DNA of 64,000 nt. Source: Marisa cornuarietis (taxonomy: Eukaryota > Mollusca > Gastropoda > Architaenioglossa > Ampullariidae). The position numbers were made by a program, and so were the translations under genes. Positions 10,490 through 21,600 of this stretch are shown here, in pieces. Within the stretch, counting starts at the first letter, position 1. Every line of letters starts with the position of its first letter. Where the stretch lies: NCBI GenBank assembly GCA_004794655.1, contig SMMW01000576.1, positions 3,795,501 through 3,859,500 of the forward strand. The letters are read 5' to 3'. Below the pieces are notes generated by a model. The model made no database searches and had not been told where the DNA came from. It saw only the letters and a list, made by a program, of their open reading frames with translations.

Positions 10490-12445
10490 TCGTTTATTTA
10501 GTGGCTATAAGTCCAGACAGCATTTTTATTGACAACATTAGATAATAAAAAATAACACAAAAACATATGAATGGACTTTATATATGCCAGGATTGATTAA
10601 GAAGGGTGTTTGACAAAAAGGTCAATGATAGTCTGTGCTGTAAAATTGTTTGTACAACAGATGGTGACAATATGGAAAAATACATAGATGAACACATGAA
10701 ACTAAAAAATGTATAGAAATTAGTTAATCAATGTCAATGAAATTGAAATATATTTGCTCACATTAATAAATAAACTTTTAGAGTTAATATTGATCATGCT
10801 GGTGAAATTTAAATTCACAAATATACAGAAGCAGCACTTTCCAAGAAAAGTTAAAAAAGGGTGAGCACACAGAAATATATAATACAATTTATCACCTACT
10901 TCATCGAGATTACACAAGAGGCATGTCCTTAAAACTCTCGGTATATCACTATATCTTAATTGCTGAATAGGTAATTTATGACAGCTTAAACTAAATTTGA
11001 TTAAATTTAATCTAAGAGGAGGGGACAAATTTATTAATTCTCTAAACCAAAATATTCTTTAAATGTACTGTAAGTGGTGCATATCTTATTTGTATGCATG
11101 TCTTGTTTCCATTTTTGAATAAATTTATCCTTTCAGTATTGCATTACTTCGAGTAGTTTATTCAAGGTGCCATTGCCCTTTTTGAAATGGGAGTAACAGC
11201 AAAATAGTACAATATTACATACATCAATACATGGTTACAAGAGTAGAATTACAAGAAAACATGCATTCTGAAGTTGCTTATTTGTCTTCTATTGTAGATT
11301 TCCTAAAGTGGAAAGCATGATAGAGATACAACGCCAGTTTTTTTACAACTTTTTCATTTGATGAGGCTAGCAGCAGACTCATTTTGAATTTACTTGGGCT
11401 AGTTTACCATTTTCTTTGTATGTATCTTATTCGAAGATGCTGTAGGACTTTACAACATAAAACGATTTATATATAAATCAAATAACATTCTGTAAATTTT
11501 TCGGGCCAGTCTATCATCATTATTCTAACTAGTTTCAACCAATAGCGAACACATTTATTAACTGAATTACTGTAATTAGGTGTCTATGTAGTTCGCCATA
11601 CACTAAATCATTTGGGGTTCGGCCATCTAGCCCCAGGAAGAGTTTTAAGGAAAAGAGGTGGACTTCTTCACAATAATAAGATGCCTTGTTTAGTTCCCAG
11701 AGTTCAGCACCATACTGTAGTATAGGTTGGACTTGGGCGTCAAAAAGTTTCAAAAATACGTCTATATTTGTATTATTATAAGATCTATGAGTTTTCCTTA
11801 TTAAAAGTAAACCCCTTTTTCTTCTGTTAGCCAAGTTCTGATATGCAACTGAAAAGGCAAGCTTAGTAGAGAACAACAATCCAAGATACTTGTATACATT
11901 AACAACAGGCATTAGAATACTGTTGTAAGTCCAACGTTCTCTTGGTCTTAGAAACCCACCTTTGCAGAAGACTACAATAGTACTTTTATCTAGATTTACA
12001 TTTAAGTCCAGGGTAGATGAAGCTATACTTAAGTTATTCAGCTGGTTTTGCAGCCCAATCATTGTTTCAGCTATCAAGACAACATCATCCGCAAATAGTA
12101 ATATAAACAATTCTAAGTAATCTAAAGATAGGGAGGCTCCATGCTTTCCATTCTAAATTATCTTGATTGCCAGTTCGTTGATAAAGAGGGAGAATAATAC
12201 AGGACTACAGACATCCCCTTGCTTTACCCCCTTAGTACAGTTTATGTAGTCGGTTAACTGTGCTCCACAGCTAATACTTACTTTAACATTATTATACATG
12301 GCTTTAATAGATTTAAACAGCTTGCTTGGTTCCCCGTTTTTTTTAGCAAAACATGCCATAGTAAGTTTCTATTTACTGAGTCGAAAGCTTTTTTTCAAAG
12401 TCAATAAATGCTACGTATAATTTGCAATTGAGAGCACATTTTTTT
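10490..12445 (-). mobile_element. LINE with RT and C-terminal Cys/His region, decayed (clade not assigned)
   Basis: On the minus strand from about 12445 down: VAFIDFEK, AFDSVNRN, GVKQGDVCSPVLFSLFINELA, LLFADDVVLIAET (the FADD active-site box), VNVYKYLGLLFSTK and QVQPILQYGAELW, then a C-terminal region with CLLCNLDEVGDKLYYIFLC. Several frameshifts separate these. The 3' end near 10490 carries a TTTATT...CTATAAG motif shared with the elements at 39140 and 63384. Confidence 0.78.
11535..12110 (-). pseudogene. LINE RT palm/thumb ORF fragment (191 aa)
   Basis: The open frame starts just before the FADD box and continues through the thumb region (LGLLFSTKLAF, YNNTNIDVFLKLFDAQVQPI). The upstream RT segment with GVKQGD and PVLFSLFINELA is in a different frame at 12153-12359. 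It belongs to the LINE at 10490-12445 and is not an independent gene. Confidence 0.75.
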
Positions 12446-12479
12446 TGGATCAAACCCAACAGTGTAAAGATGGGGAAGA

Positions 12480-12700
12480 AAAGTAACAAGAGCAGAAGGG
12501 TGAAGGGTAAGAAGGACGAGCATTGTGTGGACTATGTTAGGAGTAATGCTCAAGGAAGAGGTGCGTTTTCAGTGCAGATTTGAAGGATTCAGTTGTAGTA
12601 AGGTGGCGGATATAGAAATGAAGAGAGTTCCACTATTTTACTGCACAGTAGCCAAAAATCCTGTGACCATATGCTGTTGTTCTGAAACTATATAGTTTTA
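12480..12700 (-). mobile_element. CR1-type LINE 3' end fragment
   Basis: The plus-strand sequence from AGTAATGCTCAAGGAAGAGG through to CCTGTGACCATATGCTGTTG closely matches 37230-37400, the C-terminal coding end of the CR1 copy there. It is truncated at both sides. Confidence 0.8.
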
Positions 12701-13054
12701 CAACTGTTGGAAAACATATATCACAGTTACATTACAAATGTAATTAGGTACAGCTTTTTGTGATAGTATATGAGAGCACTGTCTTTTCGCCTTTCTCTGT
12801 TTTTCTCGTTCATATAACTGATGTATGTTGTATGGTGTCAGTTTGTCAGGATTGTTTTCCTGGGGTGTCTGCACATATTTAGAGGGCTTAATATGTGTAT
12901 GTTATATATATATATATATGCCAAATTGAGACTCCATTTCCTCCAGTGTAAATGATCATGGTGTAACTTATTAATTTTACACTTGCCATGTAAACCAAGA
13001 ACAGTTGTATGCTTGTGCATCATAATCACATTACCAATGTAATTAGGTACAACT

Positions 13055-13235
13055 TTTGTAATGCTTCATGTGGACACTTCCTTCTTGTTTTTCTCTCTTT
13101 TCTCTGTTTTTAAGTATGGATATCTAACACTCTATATTTATCTTTTCTACCTCTGCTTTAGTATGGATTTAAGAGTTAAAGAGGTGTTTGAATTGTGTTC
13201 TGTGAATTGTACTTACGGAATAAAAAATAAATAAA
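13055..13235 (+). repeat. Short dispersed repeat, copy 1
   Basis: The segment runs from ATGTGGACACTTCCTTC through pyrimidine-rich sequence to TTAGTATGGA, then GTGTTCTGTGAATTGTACTTAC and AATAAA. A related copy is at 48410-48540. Family unknown. Confidence 0.5.
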
Positions 13236-13499
13236 AGATACATACAAAGAAAATGGTAATAAACCCAAAGAGTTTTAATATCAGTTTGTTACTGGGTTCA
13301 AGAAATAAAATTGTACAGAATTTGGCATTATATCTTTTTATGCTTTTCAATTTAGAAAGTCTATATTGGAAGATTAATTTATGTATTTAAATAATTTTGA
13401 AGTCATTGTTTGCAGTTCTAGTCTTTATATCTATATATTTTTGAATGTAATATTGTGTTATTATTATTATTCTTGAGCAATGGCCCTTGATTGAATAAA

Positions 13500-13740
13500 C
13501 AATTACTCTAAATTACAAATTAATCAGTTTTTCCCACAGAATATGACTTTGAACATTGTCAAAGGCCTTCCTGTAATCGATGAAAGTACCTTTTGAGAAG
13601 GTTTTTATAAACATTTCCTGTAAAACCATTGTGAAACAAATAAATGTTCTGAGTTAAACGCTTATCAAAGCATTTAACACATTTTTCCTGCGCACAAACA
13701 GGGTTGTTAAACTCAATGTCGTTAAGCTTACAGGTCCTTA
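13500..13740 (-). mobile_element. LINE RT fragment
   Basis: The minus strand encodes GTFIDYRKAFDNVQSHILWE, a typical RT domain-1 block. Nothing else of the element is recognisable; it may belong to the LINE at 10490-12445. Confidence 0.6.
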
Positions 13741-15200
13741 TTTTACATGGGCACTACGATTTGGCACTGCTTAAAAATCTTCCTTCACTATTCTTAGTAT
13801 CTATCTTTGTCTTACGTCTAAAAAGGCATGCATGAGTAAATGTGTGTACGTATGTGGGGTAAAGGTAATGTCTCCCCGACCTTTTCAGGTCGTTAGGGAG
13901 TGAGGTCTTAGTAAGGGAGATGTCCGTCACTCGTCCTTCACTATATCGGATTTCCCAACTGTCGCGTAATGCAATCGGGCGCCACACGCTCTATACTCGC
14001 AAGCACGCTAACAACCACACAGTCACAGCAGGCACTCGAACGCCCGATGCTAGCGACGCGTCCAATCGCTCCCCCAGTGCACAAAATTTACGCACGCAAA
14101 GGGAAACAGTACAAAATCCACGTTTATTAATGAAAAAAAATAAAAGGAGGTAAGGAAGAACAAAAGGGGGATCAAAGGCTCCCAAAGATAAAAGAAAGTA
14201 GCGCAAACGACCAGGGAAACCCCCTCTCAACAGAATGGGCAAAACAACCTAACGGGAACACACACACACACAAACTTTTCCTTCCCTACTGCCACAACTA
14301 AAACTAACTAGAGACCTGTCAGAGGGTAATCTCAGGCAGATAACTGCTGTGGGAGTGGTTCCAGAAGAAAAAAGGGGGAGGAAACCAGAATGAGTAGAGA
14401 AAATGGTGGGTCCTGCGAACAGGTGTCACATACAGAGTTGCCCGAGATGAGAAGTGAACCTAGGACCCCTTACTGCAGGGTTGACAGGCGATAGTTGTGA
14501 CCATTAAGCTATTGGGTACCCGCTTGTTATCACCCGTCTTACACACAGACGATCGTATCGGGTGGGACATTCCTTTCTCTACGACAACGGCATCACGAAG
14601 CTTAGTACCAATTGTCGCAAGGCAAACATTAGCGCAGCCACACTCATCCGACACTAGCACGTCGCGCTGTACCCCGTACTCGACAAAACAACCCACATTT
14701 CCAGGTGTGACCACAGCGCATCGTCTTAAGTCTCGCGATTAGTTTAAGTCCAGCACATTACCTCCCGTATGTCAGCTATTCCAGTAGACAACCTTTACTC
14801 ACGCCACCTGTCCCTTTGAAGTCGTATTGCGCTACCGTTTGTCTAGCCCCTAAGTTTGACCTAGCCATCGTGTCAGTCCCGGCCAGTACACTAACTACTA
14901 GGGTTGGGGTACATTCCTTACTCAATCTAAGCAGGAGACTGTAGCACGGGAGACTGTGACACGCGGCAGGTACTTTAGAACTTTAGGATCAGGTTATCCT
15001 GCACGAGCATGTTTGATCCACATTTAGCTATGTTGTCTTCATTTGAAAAAAGAGGAACGATGTCAGTGACTAATAATTTGTGTCAATACCATCACTAAGA
15101 GTTACCATTCAACTTAAAAAGAAGTACAGACACGGTGATTTCGAACAAATGTAAATGATTTATTGTATACACTAAGGTAAAAAAAAAACTAAAGTAAAAA
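13741..15200. other. Intergenic, repeat-derived, unclassified
   Basis: Apart from the SINE at 14355-14525 I see no gene. 13850-14260 and 14520-14990 are GC-richer than the surroundings and may be parts of an unrecognised element. Confidence 0.5.
14355..14525 (-). mobile_element. tRNA-derived SINE, type 2
   Basis: The minus strand shows GGTACCCAATAGCTTAATGG, a B-box-like GGTTCACTTCTC, CTGTATGTGACACCTGTTC and CATTCTGGTTTCCTCCCCC. The organisation is the same as in the copy at 1455-1672. Confidence 0.75.
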
Positions 15201-15389
15201 TTATGAAGCAGATGCGCTTATCTTCTGTTTTGGCCCTGGTTCCAGGAACCCAATATATACTCCATTTGCACTTGGAAATGTCTGTCGTATTAAGTGCACA
15301 GCACATGCTGGAAGAACAGTGCGGATATGCCTGCCAAGGATATCCCATATGAAGCGAGCTAGCTGCCTATAGGCGTGTACTTGTAGCGG
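15201..15389 (-). CDS. P2X7-C-terminal-like domain, terminal exon
   Basis: 62 residues in an open frame up to TAA at 15201-15203. The signature is AYRQ...W..LGR.IR.V.PACAV..IR..FPS..G.Y.GF. The exon itself is unbroken, but the partner piece upstream carries a frameshift, so expression of a full domain is doubtful. Confidence 0.6.
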   Translation of the reverse strand, partial: PLQVHAYRQLARFIWDILGRHIRTVLPACAVHLIRQTFPSANGVYIGFLEPGPKQKISASAS

Positions 15390-15711
15390 CTGCAATACAA
15401 AACAATTTACCCAGTTAATTTCTTTGCATTTTGCTCTTTGACTTTAATTACAAGACAGTTTTGAGTATATCTGGTTTACTGATAGCAGGCTTGGATAATG
15501 GTAGCTATAAGAGCAAAGTGCGAAACTGATAGCTCTTGAAATAAGAGTTTATTATCATCGGTCGTGTTTGTCTTTAAAATGTGCATCGTTGTTACCTCAT
15601 TACTTTTCTTACCTCAATAAATGGCATTTATTTAAAACATCTTTACTAGATTAATTCAATATGGTTTATGTATTTTTTGCAAGATTTTTCTTGAAACACA
15701 ATTCTTTCTCT

Positions 15712-15800
15712 GAATGTGGCATCTGTTTACTGGGCTGGGTGCCTTTGCCGTGATATAGCCTTAGTTGCTGGCTCGGCGTAAAACCCCAATAACCCTCCAC
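15712..15800 (+). mobile_element. SINE type 1, 5'-truncated
   Basis: TCTCTGAATGTGGCATCTG, then GGGCTGGGTGCC, then a 38-nt tail starting GCCGTGATATAGCCTTAG at 15747. This tail is nearly identical to the LINE 3' end at 62872-62909. Confidence 0.8.
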
Positions 15801-16206
15801 CCTCTGAAAACACATGAAGTTTGTTGCCTTGATCCTTTAGATTTGAACCACCAACTTCTAAAATTGAAGACCTTTGTGTTGGAACGTTTCTTTGTTTTGA
15901 ACACACAACAACTTTTGTTGAACAACAGTAGTTAAAAATTTTTCTGCTGTTCTGTAGTCCATTTGCATTCAATTCTATGTGCATTTCCTAGTACAGTTTT
16001 ATACTCGCTTGTTGTGGTCGGTAATCTGGTGTCCATACTGTTGTTTATATTGAAAATATGAACTTGTAAAACATATGGGTCTAAACACACATTACGGAAT
16101 CCAGGGAGATGGGTGATGTCTGGTCATCCCTTTTATCTGGGCCACCTCTTGGCAGCACAGGGATTCCCGAATTGATGGCATCATTACACAGTATCCTGAC
16201 TGACAC

Positions 16207-17162
16207 CTGACAACAAAAAAGAAAGGCCTATTTTCACTCAACAAAGCAAATGACACATCAAATAAACAAAATTACAATTACAAGATTTTTCTAGTGTTCT
16301 TTCATGACCACCATCCCATCACAAGTTGGCTCAATACCTTCCACTGTTAAGTAAAGATTCAAATGCATATGCTAATATATACGTAAATATCAAGTGTAAA
16401 ATTATGCAGCATTAAAAACAACAAGAATCATTTTTTTTAAATTATGGTTTCACATTTGTTTTATTTCTATGTCAGAAAATACATCTAAATGTGTCAATAA
16501 TTTGAATGGATGAAATATGTGGCTGTTAGTCATGCTTTATAAATTGTTTGTAATCACCAGTCATCGCGGTACAACCTTAAATACTAATGCATGTGTACTT
16601 CAGAAGTGTTTACTGGTTCACAATAATTAGTATTTTAAAAATAGCACAGCCATCAACAATCTCCTGAAAATGTATAACAACTTACCGTCCATCAATACAC
16701 ATTAAATAATGGCAATTTACAATCCATATATAACTAAAATGCTAGTAGTGTACATTCCATTAAATAAAAATACAGAGCTGGGGAAATAACTATTTACCAA
16801 ATAAACAATTACATGAGTTTTTCTTAGAAACACATTTGAAACAATACTGCACATGGCAAATTAAGTGTCAAATGCGCCTGAACCTAGGGGTGGACAAAAG
16901 GATTAATGAATTTGAGAGCAGAGTGAATTGGGAGCAGCTGACTGTGAGGATGTGTAAATAAAATTTAGCGGTGTCTTGAGAGATGTTACAGTGTCCACTT
17001 ATAGAATATATAATAGTACAACGTAGAATGCAATGAAAGCAAATTTTGCAAATTACATAATAAGCATTAAAAATAATTAATCTGGAGATTTACTGAAGTA
17101 TCGACTGTTATATACTTGCCTACAGAAGTAATTTTGTTTGTTTGTTTGTTTGTTTGTTTGTT

Positions 17163-17213
<51 letters not shown>

Positions 17214-18274
17214 AATACGTGTGTAAAAATACGATAAAGATGACGGACGTTGAGTTCTCACTTTTTCGCCTTGTTTCTATTTTGACCCGCAGTATTTGGT
17301 TCTAGGAATGACCCTAGAAGCAGCTCTCCCTAGGAAAGGCCCTAGGAGCATTTGGTTCTAGCAAAAGGCTTAGAAGCATCTAACATCAGAAGGAAAATAA
17401 TTGCTGATTCATGAGCTGGCAATACAGGAAGAAGAGGGTGCGGTCACTCGTCTCCAAGAGACAGGGCCCTTTTGTTTTCAAAGTATGTCCCATAGTGGAG
17501 GCGTTTATGGTTTCGGTTGTTGTGGAAGAAATATATACAGTATATATTTGCGGATTCCTGGAATTTCAGTCACGAGTGATTGTAATTAGTACACTCTCAA
17601 GTATGACAAGTGTTAACAAAGACCTTATCCCGAAGTATAAATCCTGGTATTCTTCTGTCTAAATATTAAAAATGAGAAAACAACTTATTTTAGGACTGTG
17701 TGTATAGTTGAGTCGTTAGGTAATAATAAGAAGTAACTGATGGATGTATAATGAGAAATTGTTTTCTACATTTATCGTGGAATTTTATTGATTACAGTAA
17801 CATAATTTTAAAATAAAATTTAGTTAGTGCCTGCAAAAAGGCAGATTTAGTCTCTTGTTAACCAAAATACCGGGCTAATGCCCAGGCGACTGCGTGAGTG
17901 TTGAGCGTTTATCAGAACGTCTGTGACAATGTGTAGACGACAGTTTAATCAACTTTCATTGCAGCGGTAGTTGATCATCTTCACAGTTAATTTCTACTGA
18001 TCTACACCTGGCTGAAAGTACATTATTGGATTACAAGTTTTTTGTTAACACAAATAAAAGAGTTGTAAGCGATTCTCTACATTACATTAGCACTTGTAAG
18101 GATAGTCCAAGAAAACCACAAAATACAGCAAAAATATGCACAACCTGCACAAAACAACAATTAAGCCAAAGACTGCAGACACTTTATGCAAAGATACAAA
18201 CATTATCAGTAACTACTGTACTTTTTAAAGTGAACGTTAATCAAGTGTTATGGCAGTCTAAAATACACACAAAT
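16207..18274. other. Intergenic between P2X7-like fragment and copy B
   Basis: AT-rich sequence with a TTTG/TG microsatellite. A minus-strand AATAAA at 17784-17789 is about 490 nt past the copy B stop and is a possible but unproven poly(A) signal. No gene is recognised. Confidence 0.5.
17133..17210 (+). repeat. (TTTG)n(TG)n microsatellite
   Basis: Nine TTTG units are followed by about 21 TG units. Confidence 0.95.
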
Positions 18275-18619
18275 CTAAATGTTTGTCCCCATCTTTTCTT
18301 CTACAATTTCATCGACAGCCTTGTAAGACGGGAAAAGACCTCGTTTTCCAGTCCGCGTGTTGATACCAAATGTGGAGCCGTTCCTCAAGTTACCAGCTAC
18401 AGCTCGCTCCTTCATATGGTAAAGATATGAGTGAATGTGTAAGAGGTCGCCAACTTCAAGCGAAATTTCAGCAGCAGACCTCGCTTCGTGGCTTATCACA
18501 GCTCGCTGATAGTAGATATCGTAGTATGTCACATAATACACCGAGGAGTCCAGAGAATACACGTTGTTGGAGGCGTCGCCATGTCTGGTCTGCATCAGTT
18601 CGTACACAGCCCGACAGAT
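18275..18619 (-). CDS. FUT8-like: FUT8-like copy B terminal exon with complete SH3-like domain
   Basis: The acceptor is ctcacag and the stop TAG at 18277-18275. It encodes ICRAVYELMQTRHGDASNNV, then EVGDLLHIHSYLYHMKERA, then GNLRNGSTFGINTRTGKRGL, then FPSYKAVDEIVEEKMG. This is the full C-terminal region that copy A lacks in part. Confidence 0.9.
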   Translation of the reverse strand: MCRAVYELMQTRHGDASNNVYSLDSSVYYVTYYDIYYQRAVISHEARSAAEISLEVGDLLHIHSYLYHMKERAVAGNLRNGSTFGINTRTGKRGLFPSYKAVDEIVEEKMGTNI

Positions 18620-21600
18620 CTGTGAGGTACACAACAGACCGAACACATGGTTTGGGTTAAAGGTGACGCTAATGTGACAAAGTTAATGGACTGTGGTGGA
18701 AGTAATGAATGCTCACTCGTATCACAGTAAAATTTTAGTAGTAACAAGTAGGGGCGAGGTTCCCTTACATTTGAAGTGTAGGTGCAGATGACAAAGTCAC
18801 ACATGGACAGGAGGTGAAGGTCCACAAGTATTGCACTCAGTCCATCTTTAGTAGATCGCAACTTTACCGACGATGTGTCAGCGCTACCCTCCACCCTGCT
18901 GATGTTATAATGCGGGTACCTGATACAAACAACACACCGCTTCATGGATGTAGAAATGTTTGTATGTAGAAATGAATGCACAATATATTAAAATATAGCA
19001 CAATAGTAAAGGTTAAAGTGTCCATAGCATCCGCCAGATTCTCAGTGGCTTACAGAGAAATTCTGGCGCCCGGGGCAAACAAGAAAGGATGTGGACCTTG
19101 GTCACCATTAGTTAAAATATACAGCTGGCCACACAAATGAATGCGACGGTTGCCTGTGCTTATTTTGTAGGACAAATCAGAGGAGACTTCAAATAAGTAA
19201 GCCACTAATTTTGCTATAAAACTTAAAGAAAACCATGATCGGATCAAAACCAGGACTTGTTTCTGAAAACATGAAATAAATGAAACATGTTTATATAAAT
19301 CTAATTGATATTAAAATAATAAACAAAAGGAAACAATAGTTTACGGAGTGATCCTGTTTTTCTGCGTCTGGGACAGCTTCTAATGTCTATTTTTTATTCC
19401 TTTCGGTACCGAGGGTGCGCAAAGAAAGCAGTAATCTGCAAAAAAACACTCACTTCTTCTGAAGTTCCGAGAAGACTGAGGGTTCATCGGTAGCTAGAAA
19501 CAGTCGGCGTTCTTTGACCTCCTCGTGCTGTTGTCTCAGGTCGTAAAACTCCTCCACGTGTTTCATGTACTCCTCCAGACCGTGGAACACCGCTTCATCG
19601 TTCACCTTGTCTGTTCGTCTCACTTGAATGCTTTACGACGAGGAAGAGCAGGCCAGCAAGTAAGATAAAGCAGTGAAATATTTTTTCTCTCGCTTGTCTT
19701 TATTTCTCCCTGTCTGGCCGTGTTCCCCAATACTTGAACAACTATGACAACAGATACGAAATTCTAGCAGCTTCCAATTTTAAAGATTTGGATGAAGAAG
19801 GGATAGTGTTAGTTCATAAGAAGGATTATTGAAAGATATATAGATCTTCCAGTGTGTAATATTTGAAGCAGTCCATCCTATCTTTTAAGTATTCTTTAGC
19901 TACAACTTTCTATTATTTCGCTTACCCGACAATAGGACGCTGGAATCCTATTTTCTCGCCTTGTGCCTTGATCGTCTGCTGCAAGTGGGGCTGTGGGCGC
20001 AAGAGGTAGCTGACCAGCTGACCGACCCACCAGGCCGGGGGGTCACCATGGAAGGTCCTGAGCCTCTTGGCCAGGTCTGCTGGAATGGCGCGAGGACGAA
20101 ATTTGACTGGAGAATTGTTCCAGTCTCCTACCACACTTTTCAGTTCAAGGACGCGAGCTGAAGCTGTCTGATTTTTAGGGTCAACTGTGGGTGAAAAACA
20201 CAGCTTTTCGTCATTTTATGCTCAGCTAGATATTCTTTCTGGATTTTTTTCTTTTTAAATTTTGATCAGCTACGTGATTTCGCCAAATGGAGGCAGACCT
20301 TGTACTCAAATACTCAATTTTCTCCTTTGGAGATATAAATAACTATGTTGGGGTTTAAAATCCCAAGAACTCTTACTGTTTCTGGCGAACAATCAGCATT
20401 ACCATCACAGTGTTAATGCAGTTCGGCTAAGGTATCAGAAAACATCAACATTGTCTAAGTGAGGGTTCAGCGGCTCGTACATAAACACAAAATGCCAAAC
20501 ATCATCAAATTAAGAATTAAAGTTTTATGAACGCGCACAAAGTATCGACCATCACCAGACTACAAAGCCTGACCCACTCCTCCGATCATATAGTGTTCTC
20601 CAAAGATACGGACAAGAAATAACAGTGTTTGGACAGAAAACATTGCTATGGTTAGCAACAAGAAATATTTGTGCATGTTTCTGTATGGAGCATTCTCATC
20701 ATTCTCATCATCCCAGCTTGCACTGGCTCAGCTTATTCCACTCTGGAAACGAGTAGTGCCATGCTGCTGCTGATGATGTCCATTCAAAAGAATGCTCATT
20801 GCGCAGCAAAAACAGAAGGGGGAAAAACAACAACAGGAAAGTAAAAAATAATAAAGACAGAAGTGTTGCTTGGTTGTTTAAGTCCGTCTTAAATAAACAG
20901 ATAGGTCTTCAGTCGTTTTCGAAACGTGGTTGGTGAGGTGATGGTGGACAGTGACGATGGCAGAGCATTCCACAGTTTAGGTGCTGAGTTTGTGAAGGCC
21001 CTGGCTCCAGTGCGCTTCTTGTTTGTGTCTTCCACTGCAGGGAGACAGAAGCGTGACTGGGAGCCAGAGCGCAGGCCACGTGACGGGTGGTAAGGAGGAA
21101 CTATACCTCTTGTAAATAGTCAGGAGCAGTTTTGAACATGCAGGACTGTGCAATCGAAAGCACTTTGTAATCAGGACGCTTGTTCACTGGGAGCCAATGA
21201 AGACTCTTTAGTATAGGGGTGATGTGCTCAGTGGACGACTTTGCACGGGTGACAGTCCAGGCGGCTGTGTTTTGAACTCTTTGGAGTCGATCTAACTTCG
21301 TAGCAGGTATACCCCACAATGCACTATTGCGAGTGAACCCATCTCACCCTCACTTTTCTCGGACTGTGTGGACATTCGCACAGGTTAATACGCACAGCTC
21401 TAAATCAAAACAATTCTTGAGAAAAACGCAGGTCTTATCGACACAAATTTTGCAGAATAATTGTTTTCCCGACAGAAAATGAATAGGTTTGTGCCCAAAA
21501 CTCTCCAGAACTTGGGCATGGGCACAGAAAACCGGGTATGCACCAACGTCAGAAGTAGCGTGATCACGTGACACAACACTCAGCAGCCCAGGCTCACTAT

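Larger units (their letters stand above)
15201..16206 (-). pseudogene. P2X7-C-terminal-like (ballast) domain gene fragment, broken
   Basis: Two exon-like pieces occur. The 5' piece (about 16206 to 16030, after a ttgtcag acceptor) reads CQSGYCVMMPSIRESLCCQE, then after a one-base shift DITHLPGFRNVCLDPYVLQ. The 3' piece (15389-15201, after a ttgcag acceptor) reads AYRQLARFIWDILGRHIRTV, LPACAVHLIRQTFPSANGVY, IGF and ends at TAA. The Cys pattern and the order CC-E, VCLDPYVL, AYRQ, IP/LPACAV-IR match the zinc-binding cytoplasmic domain of P2X7 receptors, which in many invertebrates occurs as stand-alone domain proteins. No channel part is seen. The frameshift suggests a pseudogene. A SINE sits between the pieces. 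Confidence 0.65.
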
